Assembly: GCA_965657135.1 (NCBI GenBank)
Contig: CBFHNF010000005.1
Span: forward strand, 1 to 64,000
Reading direction: 5' to 3'
Source of the DNA: HIMB11 sp965657135
GTDB lineage: Bacteria; Pseudomonadota; Alphaproteobacteria; Rhodobacterales; Rhodobacteraceae
Length of the DNA: 64,000 nucleotides
Both the position numbers and the translations under genes were made by a program. Positions 8,744 to 17,593 of this stretch are shown piece after piece. The notes under the pieces were generated by a model. That model did no database searches. It was given only the letters and a program-made list of their open reading frames with translations, and had not been told where the DNA came from. The stretch's first letter is position 1. Every line of letters starts with the position of its first letter.

Positions 8744-9435
8744 TAATTTGATCCTTCGTTAAGCTTCTTTGCTTCAGCAACAGCGTCTTCGGCTTCATGG
8801 CTGACAATCATACTGTCAGCTTCGTTTCTATAAACGGCGATACTATTTTGGATAATTCTGAATAGCAGTAACGCCATGCCAAACGGTAAAATCGCATAGG
8901 GGACAAAACGCGGTAATTTTTCGTACCTTTCTCCCTCGTTCATCAGTGGTTCTATCCACCTCAAAAATTCAGGAAACGGAACGTCGATCACTTCGTACCA
9001 CGCGCGATAAGACGTACGCTTCATTTCTTCAAAACCAGTTGGAAACCAGCGCCCAGTCGTCTGTGGTAGATTTGCAAAATTTGCCCAATAGTCCCAAGCA
9101 CCCTTCAGCAATAAGAAGGCGTAGAGGATGCAAACAAGTGCTGTGATCAGGGCCAGTACCTTACGTGTTTTTTTTGAGACAACATTAATTAACGCGTCCA
9201 CACCCAAGTGTGCGCGGACTTTAAAGCCGTAGCTGACGCCAAATAAAACGAGCCAAGCAAATAAAAAAGTTACAGATTCTAAACCCCAAATTATGCCGGT
9301 ATTAAATCCATATCGTAATACGACATTCACAAAGGTTATTAGCGTCATTAACCCAAGTAGAATGGCGATGACTGTTTCCTCAAGTTCATGAACGAAGTAC
9401 CCAATTTTGGTGTTTGGTTTATAATTTTGTGACAT
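8743..9435 (-). CDS. dctQ: TRAP transporter small permease (DctQ type)
   Basis: 230 residues with four predicted membrane helices and the family motif around 'ITFVNVVLRYGFNTGIIWGL' and 'GVSYGFKVRAHLGVDALINV'. It is longer than many DctQ proteins because of a hydrophilic insertion around residues 120-165 ('WANFANLPQTTGRWFPTGFE' onward), between helix 3 and helix 4; long DctQ variants are known in marine alphaproteobacteria. It partners DctM. It follows dctP after a strong intrinsic terminator, so it is expected to be made in smaller amounts than the binding protein. Confidence 0.93.
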   Translation of the reverse strand: MSQNYKPNTKIGYFVHELEETVIAILLGLMTLITFVNVVLRYGFNTGIIWGLESVTFLFAWLVLFGVSYGFKVRAHLGVDALINVVSKKTRKVLALITALVCILYAFLLLKGAWDYWANFANLPQTTGRWFPTGFEEMKRTSYRAWYEVIDVPFPEFLRWIEPLMNEGERYEKLPRFVPYAILPFGMALLLFRIIQNSIAVYRNEADSMIVSHEAEDAVAEAKKLNEGSN

Positions 9436-9450
9436 TGGATGCCCCTAGAT

Positions 9451-9487
9451 AAAAAATACCCGGCTGCAGAAACACTGCAGCCGGGTA
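9451..9487 (-). terminator. Strong intrinsic terminator/attenuator between dctP and dctQ
   Basis: A perfect 13-bp stem (TACCCGGCTGCAG / CTGCAGCCGGGTA) with a 5-base loop is followed on the minus strand by six T. It lies directly after dctP and before dctQM. Most transcripts should stop here, with some read-through into the membrane subunits. Confidence 0.9.
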
Positions 9488-9497
9488 CGATTTCGTC

Positions 9498-10499
9498 TTA
9501 ATGGTTTGCGTTGATGGCTTGCGCCGCTGCAATGTTTTCTTCGCCAACATTGCTTGCAAATTGATTCCACACTGGTTTCATAGCATCGACCCACGCTGCG
9601 CGCTGTTCAGCTGTCAGTGAGCGTACAACGCCACCTGCCTTGATGATCTCTTGCTTAGCAGCTTCATTTACGGCGGTAGACTCTGAATTGCGCGCTTCTG
9701 TTACTTCAGAAACAATTGTCATGAATTGATCACGAACGTCAGCATCGAGTGAGTCAAGCCAATCTGTTGAAGTTACAAGTAGATAATCAATGATCCCGTG
9801 GTTGGTTTCAGTGATACCATCTTGAACTTCAAAGAATTTTTGACCGTAGATGTTTGACCAAGTGTTTTCTTGTCCATCTACGACACCTGTTTGAAGTGCT
9901 CCATATACTTCCGAAAATGCCATCGGTTGTGGAGAGCCACCAAGTGCCGCCATTTGAGCTTTCAAAACTTCGGAATTCTGAACCCGGAACTTCAATCCAT
10001 CTGCATCTGATGGCATTTCCAATGGTTTGTTCGCCGACATTTGTTTCATGCCATTGTGCCAAAACGCAAGTCCCAATAATCCGCGACGTGTCATGCTTTC
10101 TTTCATGGCTTGACCAGTCTCAGAGTTTTGGAATTCGTCAACGGCATTAACATTTTTGAACATGAAAGGTAGATCGAAAATCCGGAAAACCTTTGTAAAT
10201 TGCTCAAATTTTGACAATGAAGGCGCCGCCAATTGAACATCCCCTTGCAGCATAGCTTCAAGTACTTGGTCATCATTGTACAAAGTCGAGTTTGGATAGA
10301 CTTCCATACAAGCTGTGCCATTCATTTCGTCGTTCACGCGCTGCTGAAGTAACGAAGCGGCTATCCCTTTGGGATGGCGGTCCGTATTTGTGACGTGTGC
10401 AAATTTTATCACTGTTTCGCCAGCATCACACGCAGCACTGACTGCGTTTGCTGATACTGTAAGCGCTAGTGCTGTGATTGTTGTGGTTAAAAATTTCAT
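9498..10499 (-). CDS. dctP: TRAP transporter substrate-binding protein (DctP type)
   Basis: 333 residues with a signal peptide (about 22 residues ending 'VSANAVSA'). The mature part shows the DctP fold: 'ETVIKFAHVTNTDRHPKGIA' at the N-terminus, 'LGLAFWHNGMKQMSANKPLE', and 'GLKFRVQNSEVLKAQMAALG' holding the arginine that usually salt-bridges the substrate carboxylate, then 'GALQTGVVDGQENTWSNIYG'. GGAGGA precedes the ATG. It is the first gene of dctPQM. The upstream gap holds two palindromic sites about three helical turns apart, probably for the adjacent response regulator. The ligand is likely an organic acid; which one is not known. Confidence 0.94.
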   Translation of the reverse strand: MKFLTTTITALALTVSANAVSAACDAGETVIKFAHVTNTDRHPKGIAASLLQQRVNDEMNGTACMEVYPNSTLYNDDQVLEAMLQGDVQLAAPSLSKFEQFTKVFRIFDLPFMFKNVNAVDEFQNSETGQAMKESMTRRGLLGLAFWHNGMKQMSANKPLEMPSDADGLKFRVQNSEVLKAQMAALGGSPQPMAFSEVYGALQTGVVDGQENTWSNIYGQKFFEVQDGITETNHGIIDYLLVTSTDWLDSLDADVRDQFMTIVSEVTEARNSESTAVNEAAKQEIIKAGGVVRSLTAEQRAAWVDAMKPVWNQFASNVGEENIAAAQAINANH

Positions 10500-10660
10500 A
10501 TCTGTCCTCCCAGTTCAATATGTAATGCGGGGAGTATTCAGTCGATGATGCGAAGTCGCAAATAAAAATAAGTTCTCCAAAAATATTTTCTGAAAATCGT
10601 TTATAATTAGCGTATTAGGAGAAAATATGGTGAATTTATATAAGCATCTTGATTTTTGTT

Positions 10661-10709
10661 GTGCGGAATTCCACACGGAATTTTTATACGTTTGTGTGGA
10701 TTGTTGCAC
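10661..10709. promoter_or_regulatory. Two palindromic sites upstream of dctP, probable response-regulator operators
   Basis: GTGCGGAATTCCACAC at 10661-10676 is an inverted repeat with a single mismatched pair. A related site, GTGTGGATTGTTGCAC, lies at 10694-10709. Their starts are 33 bp apart, about three helical turns. I found no -24/-12 (sigma-54) promoter pattern in 10500-10712. The Fis-type helix-turn-helix of the adjacent regulator is the obvious candidate to bind here; that is inference. Confidence 0.55.
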
Positions 10710-10712
10710 TTT

Positions 10713-11959
10713 TCAATGACGAAAGTCCTCTGCGCGCAATCCATGTTTTGAAAGTTTGTCGTAAAAGGTTTTGCGAGGTAGTCGCAACTCTCGTGCTGCT
10801 TGCGTGGATCGCCCTCTGTGTTTTTGCAATGCCTTTTCAAGAAGGGATTTTTCAAAATCGGCCATTTGAGAATTCAGTCCTGCGGCCTCTGTCGCTGTTT
10901 CGACCATTTTCTCCTCGCTCAACCCAAGGACGAATCTCATCGCATCATTCATCAACGCCCTTGCATTGCCGCTCCAATCACGTGACATAAGCTCAGATAT
11001 TTTTTCATCTGAAATGTCTGGTGCTGATGTTCCGGATTGCTCCGCTGCTTGGCTGACATATTGCTCGTACAATACAGGAATATCTTCCATTCGTTCGTTG
11101 ATAGAAGGGATGCGGATTGTATGTGTTGCCAATTTATAAAACAAATCAGAGATGATTTGGTCTGATTGTTCGAGATCCGCAATTTCAACATTTGTTCCAG
11201 CAATAATTCGGGTGCTGTGATCGTTCTCCAAAAAATCTATTAAGGCGACTTGAGTGTCGAACGGGCATTGATCAATGGCGTCAAGAAAAAGCGTTCCACG
11301 TTACATCTATCGATAATTTCTCTAAATTCATACCGATCTAGTTTCACCGCAGATCGTTTTTCCAGTGGCGACTTGGCGCGATCACTTGATAAGTGGATAA
11401 CTTCAGCAATTTTCGAAATACCCGTCCCAGGTGCGCCGCTAATGATCACTTCCGAATTCGTATTTCCTGCGGTTCTGACAATCTGTCTTAGCTTTTCCAC
11501 CTTTTCGGATCGACCGAAAATCATCCTTGCTGACATATCTCCTAAGGAGGCTCTTTTCTTCAAATTACGATTTTCAATCACGAGCTCTCTGGTTTTTAAC
11601 GCCCTTGAAATGACTGGTAGTAATTTTTCGGAAGAACACGGTTTTTCCAAGAAATCAAACCCGCCTTGTGCAATTGCGCGAACCGCCATGGGAATGTCGC
11701 TTTCACCTGATAAAAAGATTACTGGGAGGTCAGAATCTATTTCTTTACAGTACTGATTGACATAAAAACCATCGCGTCCTGGCATACGAATATCAGTCAG
11801 AACCAATCCCAAAAAATCACTCGAGATATGGTCTTTGGCCTCGATAAACGCACTACATTCGATGACGTCGAATTTTTCTAATCTCAAAGTTTGGGTGATC
11901 GCATTTCGGACTTCTCTATCGTCCTCGATGAGCAAAATCTGGTTAATCTTCACTGTCAT
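10713..11959 (-). pseudogene. DctD/NtrC-type response regulator, frameshifted
   Basis: The gene reads as two pieces, 11959-11240 and a continuation to 10713. The first gives a receiver domain (Asp13/Asp14, phospho-acceptor Asp56, Lys106) and the start of an AAA+ domain up to residue 220. Reading on in the next frame gives 'GGTLFLDAIDQCPFDTQVAL', the expected Walker B region, joining the C-terminal part with a Fis-type HTH ('STQAARELRLPRKTFYDKLS'). Adding one base near 11295-11302 (AACGTGGA to AACGGTGGA) restores a protein of about 415 residues. Even repaired, it lacks the sigma-54 contact motif GAFTGA, and its Walker A reads 'GAPGTGIS' with no lysine. It overlaps the kinase gene by 17 bp. It may be functional if the deletion is a sequencing error. 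Confidence 0.85.
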
Positions 11960-13631
11960 TCCATTTGTCCAAAGTGACTACGAGGTGCGCCCCTGTTGCG
12001 GAATTCGATCCAACGATATTTCCACCAAAACTTTGAACGAGTCCGTACGAAATCGAAAGACCTAAACCAAGTCCTTCTCCTTTATCAACAGATTTGGTAG
12101 TGTAAAACGGATCAAACATTCGTTCGGGATCATCGATACCTGGACCGGTGTCGATGATATGAATTTTTATTTTGGTTTCTATCGAAACGATTATTGTCAA
12201 TTTCCGATGCGAACTACTTTCCATTGCGTCCAGTGCATTTGAAATTAGATTAAGTATTACTTGTCCCAACCGAACTTCGCCCGCCATTACGAATGCGGGT
12301 TTTACAGGCGCATCATACTTTAACTCAGTCCGAGATTGCTCGATGCGATCTTGTACCAACTTTAGGGAAGAGTTGATTACATCGACAACATTAACACGGC
12401 CCATGGGTTCATGTTCATTGCGTGCAAATGCTCTCAAATTTTTAATAATTCGGGCCATTCGTTGTGACAGTTTTGCAATTTCATGCAGGTTATTTTTAGT
12501 ACTTTGGGTGTCATTTAGATCAAGAAATCGAACTGCGTTTTCGGAGTACTGCTGGATTGCCATTAAGGGTTGATTCAGCTCATGGCTGATGCCCGCTGAC
12601 ATCTTACCAAGTGCGCTTAATTTACCCGCTTTTACTAATTCGGATTGTGCTGATTGTAGATCCGCAGTTCGCTCTGCGACTTTCAATTCCAATTGTGCAT
12701 TCGCATCGGCCAATACTCTTCGTCTTTGAGTAGTAACCAGTAGAAGTGCACCCAAAAACAGCACAAATACGCCGGTCATTGATGCTTGCAAATTAGCTAT
12801 TTTTACTGCCGAGCTAAGATCAATGAGGGCTTCGGCTCGCATTCCAATGATCGGTAATTCTTTGGTAATATGTAATGACGTGCTCGGGACATAAGGTCCC
12901 CATTTGGTAAACCAAATCTCTTTGTCACTAATCAATTTCGACGAAAAGGTAGGAGTCGTTCCTTGTGGCGGGTGGAGACCAATTTCATCTTTGCTGCGCC
13001 CCCAACCTATTAATTCGGATCGGTTGGATATGAAAACTTGTTCTTGTTGATCTAAGAAAAATACTGTCGGAACTGTCCCGCGCCACTCCGACTCTAACCT
13101 GTCGACGCCCACAGATACGACAAGAATCGCTTTGATGCTTCCGTCTTGAGAAAAGTATGGAGCGGCGAAATAGTATTCACGTTGTCCTTTTGCGCTATAA
13201 CCACTCTCAGATCCTAGCGCTCCGTCGAGGGCACGTGTTAGAAGCTTTTTTACTATTGTTTGTGTGGTTATGACATCGTGTGCGCTACTTAGCAATTTTC
13301 CTTCTACACTGTAATATGCAAGATTGTTGGCACCCGTCCTATCCGCAGCGCGCAATAAAATATCTTGGGCTTTTTGGACCATTTTGTCCTCAGATGACGA
13401 ACTCAGCAGAGTTTCTAATTGCGGGTGATTTACAATTAACACTGCAAGCTCACGATACCGTCTCAAATGTGATTGCAATCGGTCGGTTGCTAGGTTCAAA
13501 TCACCTTTGCCTGACGATGCGGCCAATTTAATACCCTGACGATAACTGATCTCCCAAACCACTAGACCGGCGAGTGCAGCACTCGCAAATACCCCGATAA
13601 GCAGCACAAATATGCTATTTTTTATATTCAT
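11943..13631 (-). CDS. DctB-type sensor histidine kinase
   Basis: About 562 residues from the ATG at 13631, preferred because AAAGG lies 8 bases upstream; ATGs further upstream lack an RBS. Order: N-terminal membrane helix ('NSIFVLLIGVFASAALAGLV'), a periplasmic double-PAS/Cache-like sensing region of about 240 residues, a second membrane helix ('SMTGVFVLFLGALLLVT'), a short coiled coil, the H box 'SALGKMSAGISHELNQPL' with the phospho-acceptor His, then N ('NLISNALDAME'), G1 ('DTGPGIDD') and G2 ('GEGLGLGLSI') boxes. This is DctB architecture: it senses an external carboxylate and phosphorylates the regulator encoded next. The two genes overlap by 17 bp. Confidence 0.9.
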   Translation of the reverse strand: MNIKNSIFVLLIGVFASAALAGLVVWEISYRQGIKLAASSGKGDLNLATDRLQSHLRRYRELAVLIVNHPQLETLLSSSSEDKMVQKAQDILLRAADRTGANNLAYYSVEGKLLSSAHDVITTQTIVKKLLTRALDGALGSESGYSAKGQREYYFAAPYFSQDGSIKAILVVSVGVDRLESEWRGTVPTVFFLDQQEQVFISNRSELIGWGRSKDEIGLHPPQGTTPTFSSKLISDKEIWFTKWGPYVPSTSLHITKELPIIGMRAEALIDLSSAVKIANLQASMTGVFVLFLGALLLVTTQRRRVLADANAQLELKVAERTADLQSAQSELVKAGKLSALGKMSAGISHELNQPLMAIQQYSENAVRFLDLNDTQSTKNNLHEIAKLSQRMARIIKNLRAFARNEHEPMGRVNVVDVINSSLKLVQDRIEQSRTELKYDAPVKPAFVMAGEVRLGQVILNLISNALDAMESSSHRKLTIIVSIETKIKIHIIDTGPGIDDPERMFDPFYTTKSVDKGEGLGLGLSISYGLVQSFGGNIVGSNSATGAHLVVTLDKWNDSED

Positions 13632-13742
13632 GAGAAGACCTTTATCGCGAGCCATAATTCGGAAACCAATTTGCATTAGCTATCAAGGGATAGTCGGACA
13701 TGGTAGATAAATAACAGTATTTATATAATTTAGGGGAAGCCA

Positions 13743-14126
13743 ATGCGCGTAGTTTCGTTAGATCATCTAGTGATTACAGTTCACAACATGCCGCGTACTA
13801 TAAAATTTTATGTTGATATTTTGGGGATGCGGGAGGTTACATTTGGTGATGATCGAAAAGCCCTGACTTACGGACAGCAAAAAATAAACCTACATCAATT
13901 CGGTGAAGAATTTGAGCCTAAGGCGTCTACGCCAGTGCCTGGAACAGCTGATCTGTGCTTTTTAATCGACGTTGATTTGTCTGAATGCATCGAACACCTG
14001 ATCAGCAATGATATTGAAATTTTACAGGGTCCTATTGAGCGTACGGGGGCTCTTGGGCCAATTAATTCGATATATATCCGCGACCCAGATGGCAACTTGA
14101 TCGAACTTAGCACCTATTTTTCGTAA
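13743..14126 (+). CDS. VOC family protein (glyoxalase/bleomycin-resistance fold)
   Basis: 127 residues, one complete VOC module: an opening 'LDHLVITVHNMPRTIKFYVD' with the first metal-ligand histidine, a middle segment 'KINLHQFGEEFEPKASTP' with another, and a closing 'IYIRDPDGNLIELSTYF' with the C-terminal glutamate. These are the positions that bind a divalent metal in active members. Members include lyases, isomerases and resistance proteins acting on small molecules, and the substrate cannot be deduced here. It is a single gene divergent from the kinase gene, with no obvious operon partner. Confidence 0.88.
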   Translation: MRVVSLDHLVITVHNMPRTIKFYVDILGMREVTFGDDRKALTYGQQKINLHQFGEEFEPKASTPVPGTADLCFLIDVDLSECIEHLISNDIEILQGPIERTGALGPINSIYIRDPDGNLIELSTYFS

Positions 14127-14169
14127 ACACTACGAGCTCTTGCGATTGTATTAATTGAGCTACACAGAT

Positions 14170-14436
14170 TTACTTGATCTGTGGTGTTCTCTTGCTTTCG
14201 GATGCAGGGGACTCGGTCCAACTGATTTGCAGATCTACCCTACAATTTCCGTTCGAGCGTTCACCTTTGATCCGCAAAGCCAATAATCCTTCCACAGGTA
14301 AGCTGAGATTGGCGTCACCGTCACTCAATGTAATTTCGCCTGCTCCTATGCCTTTTGTCAAAGCCGTCAGCAATGCCTTGATGGTTTTGCGATCTTGCAA
14401 AGAGTCGTGCCGAAACTTTCCATCAGATTGACTCAT
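14170..14436 (-). CDS. amphi-Trp domain protein
   Basis: About 88 residues from the ATG at 14436, which overlaps the stop of the upstream phosphatase gene in ATGA; an ATG 18 bases earlier is less likely. The sequence fits the small amphi-Trp family: 'KFRHDSLQDRKTIKALLTAL', then 'GIGAGEITLSDGDANLSLPV', 'GLLALRIKGERSNGNCRVDL' and a final 'QISWTES' strand with the conserved tryptophan. In other bacteria such genes occur in the same neighbourhoods as the HprK-related kinase and the ATP-grasp enzyme seen here. No enzymatic motif is present; it may be a binding or scaffold subunit. It is the last gene of the leftward operon. Confidence 0.85.
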   Translation of the reverse strand: MSQSDGKFRHDSLQDRKTIKALLTALTKGIGAGEITLSDGDANLSLPVEGLLALRIKGERSNGNCRVDLQISWTESPASESKRTPQIK

Positions 14437-15791
14437 GCGAATATACCATCCCAATTAGATTGCTCGGGATGAAAATGCTTTGCAGCAGGAAAATCGGCGC
14501 TAAGGCCAACTATATCACCCGTTGGATGTATTAGTGTGGCTCCTGCACCAATTCCAGACAGGCCTTCCAAATGTCTTGACGCACGATCTAATGTAACGTC
14601 CCCTTCAAGATGAAGGAGGCCCCGCTTAGCAAGCAAACGCTGGCCCTGATGATTATTTACATGTCCCTGCACGACCATTTTTATTCCCCGTGAAAGCAGG
14701 CTTTGTACCCCTGCTTCGGTGAGCTGTTTGTCGGTTGCACGGTACTTGGTTCTAACCAAATTGGCAACAGAACCAAAGTAAAAGGCAAAGGGATCCTGAC
14801 TTGCCTCCTCTCGGAAACGTGCGTTGACTGCATTGCTCCCTCCCGAGGTTAATAATGCACACATCGCATCGTCAAGTCCCGCATGTACGAACAAAAGAGA
14901 GCCAATTTCTTCGATCATGTCCATGCGTTCGTAGAACCATGCATATGTACCATTTGGCACAAAAAAAAGCGAATGGCACATAGCGGCGGATGCATAGATC
15001 ATGCGCATGTTCATCCCGGCATCGACGACCTGATTGTCAAACTGGTCTCTTTTAATGCGCAGCCCACTCAATTCTTTGTCAATCGCCTCGCGCGACAGGT
15101 AAGTCGACGCGCGCTTTGGAAACTGTTGTTCCCAATCAAAATCAGGGAAGATGCGTGCGCGACAAGTGGTTTCATCAGGTAGATCTTTCATCAACTCAGC
15201 TGTCGGAAATCTGTCCCAAACTTCCCGCAACAAGGGTACGACCTTTCGGCCCATCCGCACGAACAAGTGGTCCGTAAGAGGATTGCGGAGCCCGATTAAG
15301 GATTTCACCGCCAGCATGAATCTAAGATCATGGTTTCCGGCAAGTAACCGCACCTCAGCGCCACTGGCAAAAAGTGCTGCAAGCGCATCTAGCATTTCTA
15401 AATTGCAAGGCCCCTTGTCCAAGCAATCACCCCCGACAATGATCCGCGAATTCCGCCCAAACTCAGTAAGCTCGAACTGATTAACTGCAATTCCAGTGCG
15501 CCGTATCACGCCCCCTACAGCAAGCGAGCGCAAGAAGCCTTCGGCATCTGCATGGGGGTCAGAGATGAATACAATAGGTCGGTCAGGCCACCGCCAGCGC
15601 CCATGCGAAGCCGCCATTTTCAGGCTATGTTGAACATTTTGAAGGCACGCATCTGTTTCACCACCAGAATGCGGCTCTGCGACTGGCCACGCTGCACATT
15701 CCCGCGGCAGCGTATGAAAATCGCAATATGCATCAAATACGGGCGGCAATAGCGTTGCAACCGAGTGCTGCATCGCAGTTTGGTCAGCCAT
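14433..15791 (-). CDS. Calcineurin-like metallophosphoesterase
   Basis: 452 residues. The metal-binding motifs of the phosphoprotein-phosphatase-like family are in place: D-x-H at 78-80 ('FISDPHADAEGF'), G-D-x-x-D-x-G at 121-127 ('GGDCLDKG'), G-N-H-D at 152-155, and a later histidine pair ('VVQGHVNNHQGQR'), with 'FVHAGLDDAM' between. Family members hydrolyse phosphomonoesters or phosphodiesters, including Ser/Thr phosphates and Ap4A-type dinucleotides. The first 70 residues resemble no known domain. It lies 12 bp after the histidine phosphatase gene and overlaps the amphi-Trp gene by four bases. I infer it removes or recycles the phosphoryl product of the operon's kinases. Confidence 0.88.
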   Translation of the reverse strand: MADQTAMQHSVATLLPPVFDAYCDFHTLPRECAAWPVAEPHSGGETDACLQNVQHSLKMAASHGRWRWPDRPIVFISDPHADAEGFLRSLAVGGVIRRTGIAVNQFELTEFGRNSRIIVGGDCLDKGPCNLEMLDALAALFASGAEVRLLAGNHDLRFMLAVKSLIGLRNPLTDHLFVRMGRKVVPLLREVWDRFPTAELMKDLPDETTCRARIFPDFDWEQQFPKRASTYLSREAIDKELSGLRIKRDQFDNQVVDAGMNMRMIYASAAMCHSLFFVPNGTYAWFYERMDMIEEIGSLLFVHAGLDDAMCALLTSGGSNAVNARFREEASQDPFAFYFGSVANLVRTKYRATDKQLTEAGVQSLLSRGIKMVVQGHVNNHQGQRLLAKRGLLHLEGDVTLDRASRHLEGLSGIGAGATLIHPTGDIVGLSADFPAAKHFHPEQSNWDGIFA

Positions 15792-15803
15792 TTTAAAATG
15801 TCC

Positions 15804-16493
15804 TCAGTCCAGCGCAGTATCCTGGCGGGCACGTGGTTTCCACGTTCCACCGTAATGCGCCCACTTACCATTACTTTTGTAACACAAAAGTAACGGTCGC
15901 GCGTGATACATGCTGATTTGGGAAATTTCGCTCATTTGAAGCACGCCCAAATCATGCGCCGCATGACGAAAAGCCGCCCCATGACCAAACACAAGGGTTA
16001 GGGTCGGTTCTGAAGTTATATTTTTTGTGACCAATTGGCGCAACCAGCCAGCTACTCTTGCACCTGCCATTTGAAGTGACTCTGCGCCTTGCAGCGGAAG
16101 CTGATATTCACGATCCGATTTCCATCCCTTTGGGGGGGCATCAAAGCGCGGATCATCTTGCAAGATCTTTTCGATTTCTTGAACCGTCAGGTTGGCGGCA
16201 CTACCAAGCATTCTTTCTGACAAATGGGGTGTCTGCTGGATCTCAACAGAACGGCCGGTTTCACCAAGAACTTGTGTTGCAAATTGTGCGGTTTGCCACG
16301 CCCGCAATTGTAGTGAAGAATATGCCGTATGGTGCAGTGCCCAGCTATTCACTGTCAAAAGCCTTGCCAATTCTGACCCACACTCACGTGCCTGTGCTAC
16401 GCCCATGTCCGTCAGGGGGTAGGGTTGGAGCGCACTTGGCGTATCTGAGCGCTGGTGGTAGGCGCCGTGGCGAATGAGGGCGATGATTTGCAC
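15804..16493 (-). CDS. Histidine phosphatase superfamily protein
   Basis: 229 residues from a GTG start two bases after the kinase stop. The N-terminus has the catalytic R-H-G ('IIALIRHGAYHQRS'), followed by 'YPLTDMGVAQARECGSELAR', the helix usual in phosphoglycerate-mutase-like phosphatases, and the second histidine in 'LTLVFGHGAAFRHAAHDLGV'. All core residues (RH near the start, Arg in 'SSLQLRAWQTAQFA', late His) are present, so it is probably active, unlike the SixA-like gene in the opposite operon. The substrate may be a phosphohistidine or a small phosphate ester. The packed context points to joint action with the kinase upstream and the metallophosphatase downstream. Confidence 0.88.
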   Translation of the reverse strand: MQIIALIRHGAYHQRSDTPSALQPYPLTDMGVAQARECGSELARLLTVNSWALHHTAYSSLQLRAWQTAQFATQVLGETGRSVEIQQTPHLSERMLGSAANLTVQEIEKILQDDPRFDAPPKGWKSDREYQLPLQGAESLQMAGARVAGWLRQLVTKNITSEPTLTLVFGHGAAFRHAAHDLGVLQMSEISQISMYHARPLLLCYKSNGKWAHYGGTWKPRARQDTALD

Positions 16494-16495
16494 CG

Positions 16496-17593
16496 TTACA
16501 CCTTATCGCTTCCGAGCAGACGGTACCCTTCATTCATCAGCGCATCAAAATCAATTCGGCCCGCCACCTCACGAATTCGAACATTTTGCAATGCTTGGTT
16601 ATAGGCATCTGGATTAAGAGGTGTGCAATCCATTTCAAATTGCCCTGTAGGGCCCGCGTAAAATGGTCCAGGACTTTTCATGATAGCACCTAGAAGATCA
16701 GGCCGATTGGCAATTGATACATCGCAAATCGTCGTCGGCTGGGCGCTGTTGCGTTGCCAGTTCAGCACCCAAAAATCAGTCAGTGTCGTGCTCAATTGAA
16801 GGCGTCCTGCACCGTAAATTTGGGGTACTACTAAGTCATATTTTTCTTCAAAGTTCCAAAGTTCTTCTACTGGCATCGCTGCGATCTGAGCAAGGCGTTC
16901 GGGCGAAAGCATCCCATGCAGTCGCGGATTGTGAAGAATTGTGCCTGGATTGATACGCGGATGTTTCGGAAGGCCTAAGGCATGGGGTAATGGATTCTGC
17001 GCGCATATCATTAAGCGGTCATTTGTTACAAAAGACGTGCCAGGGATATCCATCATACGTAGAATTGAGGTCGACTTTCCTCCGCCTGACAGACCAGCGA
17101 TTGCCAAAGTGTGTTCACCGTTGGTGACTGCCGCTGCATGGCAAATTTGCCAATTCGCGCGCAGGCAAGTGTTCAGAATTTGATTATTAACAAAATTAAT
17201 GATCTGATTTGCATTATCTTCGACGGGTCCAAAGGCGATGAGCGTTTCGTTCGATTGCAAAAAGGTCACGCCAGTGCGTCTTTTGAAAACAAGCCTACCG
17301 TCAGTAAGGTCAAAAATTGCGTCCTTCAAGCCCGTTTTTCCGGGTTCGCGCGCCCAATCAATCCAATTTGGCGCAGGGTCCAGTGGTTGCCCTGATAGCA
17401 CGCATATCTCTAAATCTGTGTCGCTATTTTCGATTGTAATATGTTCAAAATACGCCGCAAGAACGGCTCGCAGAGGCTCGTTACAACGCAAACGCATCCG
17501 TACAGGTCCAACTTGTAAATCCAAGGGATTTACCTCAGACAGGATAGATAAATCGAGGCGCGCAAGGACATCAGAAACCCTATTTAATGTCAT
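16496..17593 (-). CDS. HprK-related kinase B (GAK-type)
   Basis: 365 residues. The central part has an HprK/PEPCK-like P-loop, 'IAGLSGGGKSTS' (residues 167-175), with the histidine of 'ICHAAAVTNG' just before it and 'SFVTNDRLMI' after it, positions matching catalytic or metal residues of HPr kinase. The N-terminal 140 residues are a family-specific domain. I assign it to the 'HprK-related kinase B' family, found with GAK-type ATP-grasp and CofD-like proteins. No HPr homologue lies nearby, so the target is unknown. It overlaps the ATP-grasp gene by four bases and is followed after two bases by the histidine phosphatase gene, which suggests an opposed kinase/phosphatase pair. Confidence 0.85.
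   Translation of the reverse strand: MTLNRVSDVLARLDLSILSEVNPLDLQVGPVRMRLRCNEPLRAVLAAYFEHITIENSDTDLEICVLSGQPLDPAPNWIDWAREPGKTGLKDAIFDLTDGRLVFKRRTGVTFLQSNETLIAFGPVEDNANQIINFVNNQILNTCLRANWQICHAAAVTNGEHTLAIAGLSGGGKSTSILRMMDIPGTSFVTNDRLMICAQNPLPHALGLPKHPRINPGTILHNPRLHGMLSPERLAQIAAMPVEELWNFEEKYDLVVPQIYGAGRLQLSTTLTDFWVLNWQRNSAQPTTICDVSIANRPDLLGAIMKSPGPFYAGPTGQFEMDCTPLNPDAYNQALQNVRIREVAGRIDFDALMNEGYRLLGSDKV

Noticed and set aside
10500..10712. Sigma-54 promoter for dctPQM
   Set aside because: I looked for GG-N10-GC (-24/-12) on the minus strand in this gap and saw none that fits, and the regulator lacks GAFTGA.
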